Shown piece after piece: positions 1 through 7,350 of a DNA stretch of 34,758 bases. The stretch's first letter is position 1. Each line of letters begins with the position of its first letter. The notes beneath the pieces are model-generated. The model was not told the origin of the DNA and ran no database searches. It saw only the letters and a list, made by a program, of their open reading frames with translations. Position numbers and translations under genes: made by a program. The stretch lies in contig CALITO010000020.1 of assembly GCA_938041455.1 (NCBI GenBank), forward strand, positions 1-34,758. Reading direction: 5' to 3'. The stretch comes from an uncultured bacterium (GTDB lineage Bacteria; Armatimonadota; JACIXR01).

Positions 1-1
1 G

Positions 2-205
2 GTATTTGATATGCTTCCCCTGGGCTTGTTGTATGATATGCCCCTTCTATCTCTAAACACTGCCCATTACAAATTGGGTTTGCTCGGCGCAAGGACGCTC
101 CTGCAGGTTATGGAAGATACACCCCAGACAAGGGTAGAAAAACGTATTCACCTTAGAAAGATACTACGATTGAAAGATACAAGCAGGGGAGGTGATGTAA
201 TTTGA
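2..205 (+). CDS. LacI-type transcriptional regulator, C-terminal end (partial)
   Basis: The frame is open from base 2, so the gene begins outside the window and only about 67 C-terminal residues are present. The fragment reads as the end of a LacI/PurR-type sugar-sensing domain: a short 'DMPLLSL' strand, then a helix with the spacing Y-x-L-G-x-x-G-A-x-x-L-L, and a terminal strand ending in an Arg/Ser-rich 'LRLKDTSRG' segment, as in the family's usual '...L.V.R.ST' ending. It ends before the same-strand carbohydrate locus, so it is plausibly that locus's sugar-responsive regulator. The DNA-binding domain is not visible, and a GntR protein with a LacI-like sensor domain is equally possible. The internal ATG at 11 is not the real start. 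Confidence 0.6.
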   Translation, partial: VFDMLPLGLLYDMPLLSLNTAHYKLGLLGARTLLQVMEDTPQTRVEKRIHLRKILRLKDTSRGGDVI

Positions 206-217
206 GAGGGTTGAGAA

Positions 218-252
218 AGAGTGTAGAATGTCCGTCCTCTGTTCTACACTCT
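218..252. repeat. 11-bp inverted repeat (hairpin or operator)
   Basis: Perfect 11-bp arms (AGAGTGTAGAA at 218-228 and its complement at 242-252) flank a 13-nt loop, between the regulator fragment and the prepilin-like gene. No T-run follows, so it is not a classical intrinsic terminator. It could be a weak terminator for the regulator gene, or a two-half-site operator upstream of the carbohydrate locus. The dyad is seen directly; either function is inference. Confidence 0.5.
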
Positions 253-316
253 GGGGCTTCCATTGATTAGAGGACGAAAACTTTTAAAAATTCATGCAAG
301 GAGGTCGAAGATAAGG

Positions 317-1087
317 ATGTTAAGGAGAGAGAAGAAGGGTTTCACTTTAATCGAGTTACTTGTGGTGATAGCAATAATTGCTATTTTGGCAGCTATCCTG
401 TTCCCCGTTTTCTCGAGGGCTCGGGAAAACGCGAGGAAAACGGCGTGCCTATCCAACCTTAAACAGATAGGCAATGCCCTTATGATGTATGTGCAAGACT
501 GGGATGAAAAGTATCCACCAGCTTTCCTTTGGGACCCCAACTACGCCTCCACAGGCACATTCATCTCCTGGTTCCCCGCTTTATATCCCTATGTTAAGAA
601 CCAGAAGGTTTTTGAATGCCCCAGCACGAACGGTGAGAAGTACGGAGAAACCTTTGGATTCTGGTGGTGGATACCTCCCGAATGGCGTGGCACAATCAGA
701 CACAGTTATGGAATGAATTGTTATGTAGGTTCTGATGGTCCTACCTCTTGGTGCTCCATTTGGAAAGGCGGACGCTCTATGGCTGGGATTCCCCATCCAG
801 CCGATATAGTGGCGGTAGCGGAATGTGCACACCTCTTTGTTCATAACTATTGGGGTTGCACCCCCGCTCCTGAATGCGGGAGGTTTCAAGTAGGCTACGC
901 TCAGATCTGTGGAGCTTGGTGTTGGCCACCCAACAGAGATGAACGCTACACCCGCCATATGGGGGGCTCCGTTATTTGCTTCGCCGATGGACATGCCAAA
1001 TGGGTTCAAGCCGATTACCACAGAGGCTTGCCGCGCGGCGTCATAATAGACCCCGATTTGGAGCATCTGGAGCGTCCCTCACCTTAA
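317..1087 (+). CDS. Prepilin-type N-terminal methylation protein with H-X9-DG motif
   Basis: A 256-aa type II/IV pseudopilin-like protein. A short basic leader (MLRREKKG) is followed by the prepilin peptidase site [21 protein letters not shown], where cleavage falls after Gly and the +1 Phe would be methylated. Next come '[27 protein letters not shown]', typical of the DUF1559-like secreted pseudopilins of Planctomycetes, Verrucomicrobia and Armatimonadota. Near the C-terminus is [16 protein letters not shown], an exact H-X9-D-G motif. The ATG at 317 is chosen because AAGGAGGT lies at 298-305; the frame is open further upstream to a TTG at 263, but that would add residues ahead of the leader. 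It is the first gene of the locus that continues with glycosidase-like proteins. Its role (surface display or secretion) is inferred only. Confidence 0.9.
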   Translation: MLRREKKGFTLIELLVVIAIIAILAAILFPVFSRARENARKTACLSNLKQIGNALMMYVQDWDEKYPPAFLWDPNYASTGTFISWFPALYPYVKNQKVFECPSTNGEKYGETFGFWWWIPPEWRGTIRHSYGMNCYVGSDGPTSWCSIWKGGRSMAGIPHPADIVAVAECAHLFVHNYWGCTPAPECGRFQVGYAQICGAWCWPPNRDERYTRHMGGSVICFADGHAKWVQADYHRGLPRGVIIDPDLEHLERPSP

Positions 1088-1170
1088 ACTAAGATCGAAT
1101 AGCGCGGTTTAAAATCAAATATATAGGAGAAGCGAGGCGAGTTGATGCGAGGAACTCGATAACCCTTGTT

Positions 1171-3447
1171 TTGCTTGCCTTCGTCGTTGTTCGTATAGGA
1201 GTTTCCTCCGCCCCGCCTGCCCTTGAACTGAGGGGAAGGGTTATGATGTTCCCTTTCTGGCTGGGAACAACTATGTATGGAAATATGTGGAAGGGATTCG
1301 CCCAAAACGAAAAGCGCACAGATTGGTGGTGGTTCGATAAGAACTATTGGACTAACCTCTTCTCCGATATGGAAAGATACCACCTCAACGCCGTCCTTCT
1401 CCTCCACCCTCATCCTTACCCTGCCCTCCTCGACCTCCCACAATACCCCGAGGCTCGCTACTTCCCTCCCGATTTGCTCTCAAAAAATCAGGAGATGTTC
1501 GGATGGATCGTTGAGGAAGCTAAACGCCACGGGATAAAGGTCTATTTCCTTACTTGGAACATCTGTCTTCCCCCTAATTTTGCCTTCACTCATAATCTCC
1601 CCGAGTTCGGTGCCGATACATCCCTATCTCGTTCTTATACAAGAGAGGCTGTAGCTAAGTTATTTCGCTTATACCCGGACCTCGGCCTGGTCACTATGGC
1701 AGGGGAGACACCTCCAGGCTGTATAGATTTCGTTGAGGATGCAATCGTTGGGGGTATAAAGGACAGCGGGGTCAACCCTTCCTTTATCTTCTGGACATGG
1801 TGCAGTTATCCCTGGGAGGCGCAACGCATTCTCAAAGCCTATCCTAACACCCAGCTTATGCACTACCTCCAATACGAACAGTTCTTCCTTCCCAAAGCGG
1901 ACCCTCGCATAAAGAAATTCAGCGAAGAATGCGGAAATGTGCCCATGATCGCTTTGGGTGGTCCTAAATCAGCACACGGTTATCTTTTCTGGGGTGACCC
2001 CGAATGGGCACATGCAACGATTAAAAGTTTGAAGGAGCAGAACGGCGTGGGCTTGTTTATCGAAACCTATATTGCTGACCCTTGGCTGGCTCAGGAAACT
2101 TTCTCCCGTTATGCATACGATATTGGAGATGAGTATAATGAGGAAGAATGGGTGAGGAAAGTGGAGGAGCGTTATAAATGTAGTGGACTGGGAAAGAACC
2201 TTCTATCTGCTATGAAAAATGCTAGTAGGATAATTCCCCGCTTTCTCCTCCTCGTCCATAGTCAGACGGACCACTATATGCCCCAGTTTGGCTTGCCCCT
2301 CGTCTTCTATCTGGAAATGCCCACCATCAACACATATATATTTGAAAATGTTCAAGCCACTGATGAAAGGGGATACTTGAAACCCAATCTCGGATTGTGC
2401 TACCCCAATCCTGATTGGGGAGTGAGAGTGGTCTCGGTATGGGACTATGCTAAGGGGAATGTGATAGAAGGGGCAATCACTCCCCCTCAGATAGCGAATG
2501 GTTTAGAGGACCATTCTATTGCATGCTTAAGGGAAACAGGGGAGGTGCGGAAGAAGATAAAAAATAAGGGAGCTCTCGCCCAGCTTTTAGACAGGTTGGA
2601 GCTGAACGCATATTTGGGATTGCATTTCGCGAATAAGATACGCGCAGCAGTGGACTGGGCTAAATTTAAACTGGGAGAAGATACCGCTTCGTCTTGTTTA
2701 GCACATCTGCGCGAATCGGTTAAAGCTTGGGAGAAAGTAGTGGATATAGCCAATCGGTTATATCCCAACGACCTCTCCTTTTGGCGATGTGAAATAGCCT
2801 CACCGCCTCCCTGGAGACAGAACCAGATTTGGCATTCCTATGTCCCCCTACAGGGGCATTGGCGAGACCACCTTGAACCCTTCCGTAGGGAAGTGACTAT
2901 AGTAGAGAGGGAAACAAAAAAGGGGCGAGAGGAGGCAAGGCTTCCCTTGTGGGAGGAAATCTTAGCGGAGTCTGTGGAGAATTTGGAATTGATCTTCTCC
3001 GATAATTTTGAGGAGGAAAACGGCAATTGGGTGTGGGGGGAATGCGCTTCTTTAACGCATAAAAAGGAGGAGGTTATAGAAGGTAAAGGTTCGGCGCTTT
3101 TCGATTCTCGGACGCTGGAAGGCGAGTGGCATCTGGCACTGCAGAATCTTCAGAAAGCCTTCAAGCTTGAGCGGGGGAGAAAATATCAACTCGAGTTTGA
3201 CTATAAGATAGTGGAAGAGGGCTTAGATTATCCCGATAATCCCTTCGCAGTTGCAGGACGCACTCCTACAGGGGGCGTTGCTTATGATATCGGAACAGCA
3301 AGGTTTTGGGATGGGGTTAAAGGAACGAGGGGACACAGGATAGTAATTCTTGAGCCCAAGGGATATGACGACTACTACATCTTCTTCAGCCTTCATGGGA
3401 GGGGAGCATTGGTGATAGATAATTTGCGATTGTATCGTGTTAATTAG
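1171..3447 (+). CDS. Putative secreted TIM-barrel glycoside hydrolase-like protein
   Basis: About 758 aa. The N-terminal two-thirds look like a (beta/alpha)8 glycosidase barrel, rich in Trp/Tyr with beta-strand signatures such as 'NAVLLLHPHPYP', 'GIKVYFLTWNICLP', 'LGLVTMAGETPPG' and 'PSFIFWTWCSYPW'. The spacing is reminiscent of GH20/GH67-type alpha-glucan or glucuronide enzymes, but I cannot assign a family or catalytic pair. The last ~140 residues ('SDNFEEENGNW...' to 'ALVIDNLRLYRVN') read as a jelly-roll carbohydrate-binding-like domain. The start is uncertain: the frame is open from 1093 without an ATG. TTG 1171 leaves a short hydrophobic signal (LAFVVVRIGVSSA), and ATG 1243 (preceded by AGGGGAAGGG) would remove it. 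An out-of-frame ATG at 1145 suggests a 2-nt frameshift in the signal peptide. Confidence 0.6.
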   Translation: MLAFVVVRIGVSSAPPALELRGRVMMFPFWLGTTMYGNMWKGFAQNEKRTDWWWFDKNYWTNLFSDMERYHLNAVLLLHPHPYPALLDLPQYPEARYFPPDLLSKNQEMFGWIVEEAKRHGIKVYFLTWNICLPPNFAFTHNLPEFGADTSLSRSYTREAVAKLFRLYPDLGLVTMAGETPPGCIDFVEDAIVGGIKDSGVNPSFIFWTWCSYPWEAQRILKAYPNTQLMHYLQYEQFFLPKADPRIKKFSEECGNVPMIALGGPKSAHGYLFWGDPEWAHATIKSLKEQNGVGLFIETYIADPWLAQETFSRYAYDIGDEYNEEEWVRKVEERYKCSGLGKNLLSAMKNASRIIPRFLLLVHSQTDHYMPQFGLPLVFYLEMPTINTYIFENVQATDERGYLKPNLGLCYPNPDWGVRVVSVWDYAKGNVIEGAITPPQIANGLEDHSIACLRETGEVRKKIKNKGALAQLLDRLELNAYLGLHFANKIRAAVDWAKFKLGEDTASSCLAHLRESVKAWEKVVDIANRLYPNDLSFWRCEIASPPPWRQNQIWHSYVPLQGHWRDHLEPFRREVTIVERETKKGREEARLPLWEEILAESVENLELIFSDNFEEENGNWVWGECASLTHKKEEVIEGKGSALFDSRTLEGEWHLALQNLQKAFKLERGRKYQLEFDYKIVEEGLDYPDNPFAVAGRTPTGGVAYDIGTARFWDGVKGTRGHRIVILEPKGYDDYYIFFSLHGRGALVIDNLRLYRVN

Positions 3448-3479
3448 ACGAGTAAAATTGGAAGAGGAGGTAGAGAATT

Positions 3480-4175
3480 ATGAAGTTAGAGGAGATGAAA
3501 CCCTGTGAGATAGAGAAAGTGCTTAGGGAAGCTCCCATAGTGTATATTCCCTGGGGGTCTTTAGAGTGGCACGGGGAGCAAAACCCCATAGGTTTAGATA
3601 CTTTAAAGGTATATCATCTCTGTCTTAGGGCGGTGAGGAAAACAGGCGGGGTGGTTTTCCCTCCCCTATATTGTGGTTATGAGACGATGAAACCCTATCT
3701 CGGCTTTAAAAGGACGCTCGAGGTATCCAAGGAAACCATTCAGAGCTTGGCGAGGGAATATCTGGAACAATTATACGATGAGGGATTTCGCATCTTCGTC
3801 ATCCTTATGGGGCACTACGGAGCGAGGCATGTAGAGGCGCTTAAGGAGGTTGCTAACGAGTTTTTGAAAAAACATCCCGATGCAAAGGGTATCTTCGCTC
3901 CAGACCCCGCTTTCCTTTCTGAGAAGGGCATTAGAGGTGGGCATGCTGACTATTACGAGACCTCGCTTATGATGTTCTTCCGCCCAGAGCTTGTTGATCT
4001 GAGCCTCTTACCCACTGGCAGAGATTTAACAATTGAAAAAGACGGTATCGGCGGAGATGATCCGAGGAAGGCCACCATTGAAGAAGGGGAAAGAATCGCT
4101 AACTTGTTGGTTGAGGAGTTGGCTCGCCAGGTGAAGGAGTTGAAAAAGGAATTAGAAAATCTAGAGAGGGGATAA
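3480..4175 (+). CDS. Creatininase-family amidohydrolase
   Basis: A 231-aa metal-dependent amidohydrolase of the creatininase family (creatinine amidohydrolase / MftE / FAPy deformylase group). The family's metal-site pattern is visible: 'PWGSLEWHGEQNPIGLD' gives Glu29, His31 and Asp40; 'MGHYGARH' (His112) stands where the family has N-G-H-G-G-N; 'GGHADYYETS' gives His155 and Glu160. Length fits the family (about 230-260 aa). ATG 3480 has GAGGAGG at 3463-3470. It lies between two glycosidase-like genes with short spacers (32 nt upstream, 7 nt downstream), so it is probably co-transcribed. Creatininase-like genes often accompany carbohydrate loci in this type of bacterium, and the physiological substrate is unknown. 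Creatinine itself is unlikely. Confidence 0.85.
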   Translation: MKLEEMKPCEIEKVLREAPIVYIPWGSLEWHGEQNPIGLDTLKVYHLCLRAVRKTGGVVFPPLYCGYETMKPYLGFKRTLEVSKETIQSLAREYLEQLYDEGFRIFVILMGHYGARHVEALKEVANEFLKKHPDAKGIFAPDPAFLSEKGIRGGHADYYETSLMMFFRPELVDLSLLPTGRDLTIEKDGIGGDDPRKATIEEGERIANLLVEELARQVKELKKELENLERG

Positions 4176-4182
4176 AATTGGG

Positions 4183-7100
4183 ATGAGAAGGTTTTCCCCT
4201 TGGTTTTTATTGACAATATTTGTATTCTTTCCAATCTCTTTTGGGAGGGGAGAGGTTTTGATAAGAAAGAAGACACTTGACCCTTCTGCCTTTCTTCAAA
4301 GGAATATACTCACAAATCCCGATTTGGAAAGAGGCGATGCCACTATAATCGGTTGGCAGGGCTGGAAGGGAGGTTATACGCCGGATGAAAGCACATCCCG
4401 CAGTGGGGAAAGGTCCGCGAAGTGCCAATCCGATGACCCTCAAAAGGAACAAGGAATATTCCAAACTGTCATCCTGAACCAAGATAAACCCGTCCCAATC
4501 CTTGCCCAATGTTGGAGCAAGGCGGAGAATGTGAGCGGGACACCCGACAACGGCTATTCTCTTTACATAGATATAGAGTATAGGGATGGCACCCACCTCT
4601 GGGGTAGAACTGCCACCTTCTCTTGTGGGACTCACGATTGGGAAAGGGCTACTCTCTGGATATTTCCCGAGAAGCCGATAAAACAACTTACCATATACGG
4701 GCTCTTCCGCTGGCACACTGGAACCGTATGGTTTGATGACTTCTTCCTCGCTCAACTTAAAGATGTTCAACTATTTGATGGTATACCCGTCGAGAGTATA
4801 CCCGTAAAACCCTCTATGCCAAATCAGACGATCTCCCTCAAAACCCCTGATGGCTTCTCCTTGCTTTTTGATAAGTCAACTGGAGAGATAATCGGTGAAG
4901 CGAATAGGCGGGGCGGTTTCTATCTACGAGATGTGGCGCGCAATTCTTATTTCCGTCAACCCCTGGGGGAAATTAAGAAAAGAGGCAACAGGCTTCTTTG
5001 GGAAGCAGTGGATAGAGAACTCGGCTTGAAAATATCGGCGTGGTATTCCGTTCATCAAATAGAAAGCGGTATATCCAAGGGTAAGGGTTATATCAAAGTT
5101 GATGGAGTTGTGGAAGACCTCCTTAAGCAGGATAGGGCAGTGAGCGTTTATTTTGTCCTTCCCCTGAATGCGGAAGGATGGCTCTGGTCCCAGGATATGC
5201 GTAGCGAGGAGGTCGTCCAGCCCGGAAGAACTTATATAAGGGGGATAAACGTTGATGTGGGTGCTAACGGGCTTATGTCCTGGTATCCCCTGGCTTGTTT
5301 AAGTGGAAAGGAGAGAGGGCAAGTTCTCGCCATTCCTTTGGATGAGCCACGCCTTTACAGAATTGCTTACGACTCAACTGAGAAGGAGTTCTATATCGTC
5401 TTTGATTTCGCTCTCGTTCCCGATACGGAGAAGTTCCCCTCAAGGGCTGACTTCCACTTCATCGTATATCAAAGCGACCCTAATTGGCGAATGCGTTCCG
5501 CCCTCCAAACCTACTACGATATCTTCCCAGAATTCTTCCTTAAAAGAGTTAAAAAGGAAGGTATATGGATGCCTTTTGCGGATATAGCCACTGTCCCAGC
5601 GTTTGAAGATTTTTACTTCGCCTTTCAGGAAGGGGCACCTAATCCCGCTTTCGATGATGAACACGGCATATACAGTTTCGTCTATGTTGAACCTGCGAGC
5701 CACTGGCTACCTATGCCTCCCGAGGCTCCCCGAACCTACGAGGGAGCAATAGCTGTATTGCAAGATGATTTACAGGGCAAGAGGGGGGAAGCTGCCAAAG
5801 ATATGGCTATAGCAACCCTTACAAGTGGAATCAAGGACCCCGGTGGCAAATTCTTTTGCCACATAACCAAAGCTCCCTGGTGCGACGGAGCAGTATTCCT
5901 CCTCAATCCCGACCCCGATGTGCCCACTACTTCAGAACTTCCCCTTAATAAAGCCAAGGTTATGTTGAGGACTGTTAAATCCGCTCTCTCTCGCCATCCT
6001 TTTCAGATGGAAGGGTGGAGCAATTATGGGGAAGGTTATGGCATAGACGAGGAAATAAAGCGTTCAGGGGAGCGTTCTATCCGCTGTGAAACGGATATAC
6101 CGGGAGAATTTGGTGCCTCTCAAACCATAGTTTTAAACCAGGAGGAAGCGAAACCCTTGGTAGTTAGAGCCTGGAGCAAAGCTGAAGGTGTCACAGGTGG
6201 GGAAGATATAAATTACTCTATATATGTTGACCTCTATTACACTGATGGCACTCCAAGGTGGGCTATAACTGCTCCTTTCAGCGTAGGTAGCCATGACTGG
6301 GAGGAAAGAGAACTACTTATCACGCCAGAGAAGCCCATCGCAACCATAACTGTCCATCTTCTATTTAGAAGAACTCATAGTGGTAAGGTCTGGTTCGATG
6401 ATGTATCCCTTACAGAACTTGGCTCCAGCAACAACCTCCTCAAAAACCCAGGCTTTGAAGGAAAGGTAAACAGGGGGGAAATAGACGGCACTTATCTTGA
6501 TTCCTACGAGATGGGAGCAATGGAACTGAATTATCGCAGGGATCATTTCCCTTGTGCTGATATTCCCCTTGTTTTCAATCGTATGACCTATCAACCCTGT
6601 CGGCTGTTCATTTTCCAGACATATGAATTCCAAAGAGAAATAGCGAAGAGGATGCACGAACAAGGTAAGCTTCTCTTCGCAAATGCGGTCCTTTGGAACT
6701 TCGCCTTTCCTGCCCATCTCTTGGATGTGTTGGGCACAGAGGTAAATTGGCTTCCTGGCGGCGAGTTCAGACCTGACGGCGATGCGATTATGAACTATAG
6801 AAGAGCCCTTTGTTATAGAAAACCCTACTGCCTGCTTATGAACACTAATTACGAGAAATTCAATCGTCAACTTGTGGAGAAATATTTCAAACGATGCCTC
6901 TTTTACGCCATCTTTCCTGGCTTCTTCGATGAAGAAGCTGCCTCTAAAGACCCCTATTGGACATCGCCCAAGAGATGGTATGAAAGGGACCGAGATTTGT
7001 TCAAGAAATATCTGCCCCTTATAATCTCTATTGCCCAAGCGGGTTGGGAACCCATCACCTATGCTGTCGCGGATAAAGAAAAAATCTACCTCGAACGCTA

Positions 7101-7335
7101 TGGAAGAGCGGAAGAGAAAAACCTTCACTTCACGATTTTCAACGATAGCGGTGAGAAAGAAGGCTTCCGCTTGACGATAGATTTGATCGCTCTGGGAATA
7201 AAGGGAAAGGTGCAGGTGAGGGAACTCCTCACCCAAAAGGAGATTCCCATATTTTACGAAAAAGGCAAAGCTGTGATGGATGGTGAAATTGAACCGGAAG
7301 ATGTTTGGTTGTTGAAGGTGGAGCCTATAAACTGA
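4183..7335 (+). CDS. Large secreted glycosidase-like protein with duplicated carbohydrate-binding-like module
   Basis: 1050 aa with a clear Sec signal (MRR + FLLTIFVFFPISFG). Two copies of a beta-sandwich module are visible at about residues 40-195 and 605-747. Both share 'SGERS.(K/R)C', 'QT(V/I)(I/V)LNQ', '(C/A)WSKAE.V(S/T)G', 'SH/THDWE', 'PEKPI' and '(T/K)VWFDD'. They resemble CBM4/9-type sugar-binding domains. Residues 200-590 look like a beta-rich domain followed by the start of a barrel ('GIWMPFADIATVPAFEDFYFAF'). Residues 750-1000 continue it ('GTYLDSYEMGAMELNYR', 'KLLFANAVLWNFAFPAHLLD'), so copy 2 seems inserted in the catalytic region. A small beta domain ends the protein. The family is not recognised. 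It starts 7 nt after the creatininase stop. Confidence 0.65.
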   Translation: MRRFSPWFLLTIFVFFPISFGRGEVLIRKKTLDPSAFLQRNILTNPDLERGDATIIGWQGWKGGYTPDESTSRSGERSAKCQSDDPQKEQGIFQTVILNQDKPVPILAQCWSKAENVSGTPDNGYSLYIDIEYRDGTHLWGRTATFSCGTHDWERATLWIFPEKPIKQLTIYGLFRWHTGTVWFDDFFLAQLKDVQLFDGIPVESIPVKPSMPNQTISLKTPDGFSLLFDKSTGEIIGEANRRGGFYLRDVARNSYFRQPLGEIKKRGNRLLWEAVDRELGLKISAWYSVHQIESGISKGKGYIKVDGVVEDLLKQDRAVSVYFVLPLNAEGWLWSQDMRSEEVVQPGRTYIRGINVDVGANGLMSWYPLACLSGKERGQVLAIPLDEPRLYRIAYDSTEKEFYIVFDFALVPDTEKFPSRADFHFIVYQSDPNWRMRSALQTYYDIFPEFFLKRVKKEGIWMPFADIATVPAFEDFYFAFQEGAPNPAFDDEHGIYSFVYVEPASHWLPMPPEAPRTYEGAIAVLQDDLQGKRGEAAKDMAIATLTSGIKDPGGKFFCHITKAPWCDGAVFLLNPDPDVPTTSELPLNKAKVMLRTVKSALSRHPFQMEGWSNYGEGYGIDEEIKRSGERSIRCETDIPGEFGASQTIVLNQEEAKPLVVRAWSKAEGVTGGEDINYSIYVDLYYTDGTPRWAITAPFSVGSHDWEERELLITPEKPIATITVHLLFRRTHSGKVWFDDVSLTELGSSNNLLKNPGFEGKVNRGEIDGTYLDSYEMGAMELNYRRDHFPCADIPLVFNRMTYQPCRLFIFQTYEFQREIAKRMHEQGKLLFANAVLWNFAFPAHLLDVLGTEVNWLPGGEFRPDGDAIMNYRRALCYRKPYCLLMNTNYEKFNRQLVEKYFKRCLFYAIFPGFFDEEAASKDPYWTSPKRWYERDRDLFKKYLPLIISIAQAGWEPITYAVADKEKIYLERYGRAEEKNLHFTIFNDSGEKEGFRLTIDLIALGIKGKVQVRELLTQKEIPIFYEKGKAVMDGEIEPEDVWLLKVEPIN

Positions 7336-7350
7336 AAGGAGTGATAACAA

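Noticed and set aside
6361-7350. 329-codon minus-strand frame opposite the 1050-aa secreted protein
   Set aside because: It has no family motif, signal or ribosome site, while the plus-strand frame has signal, repeats and operon context. It is a codon-bias shadow.
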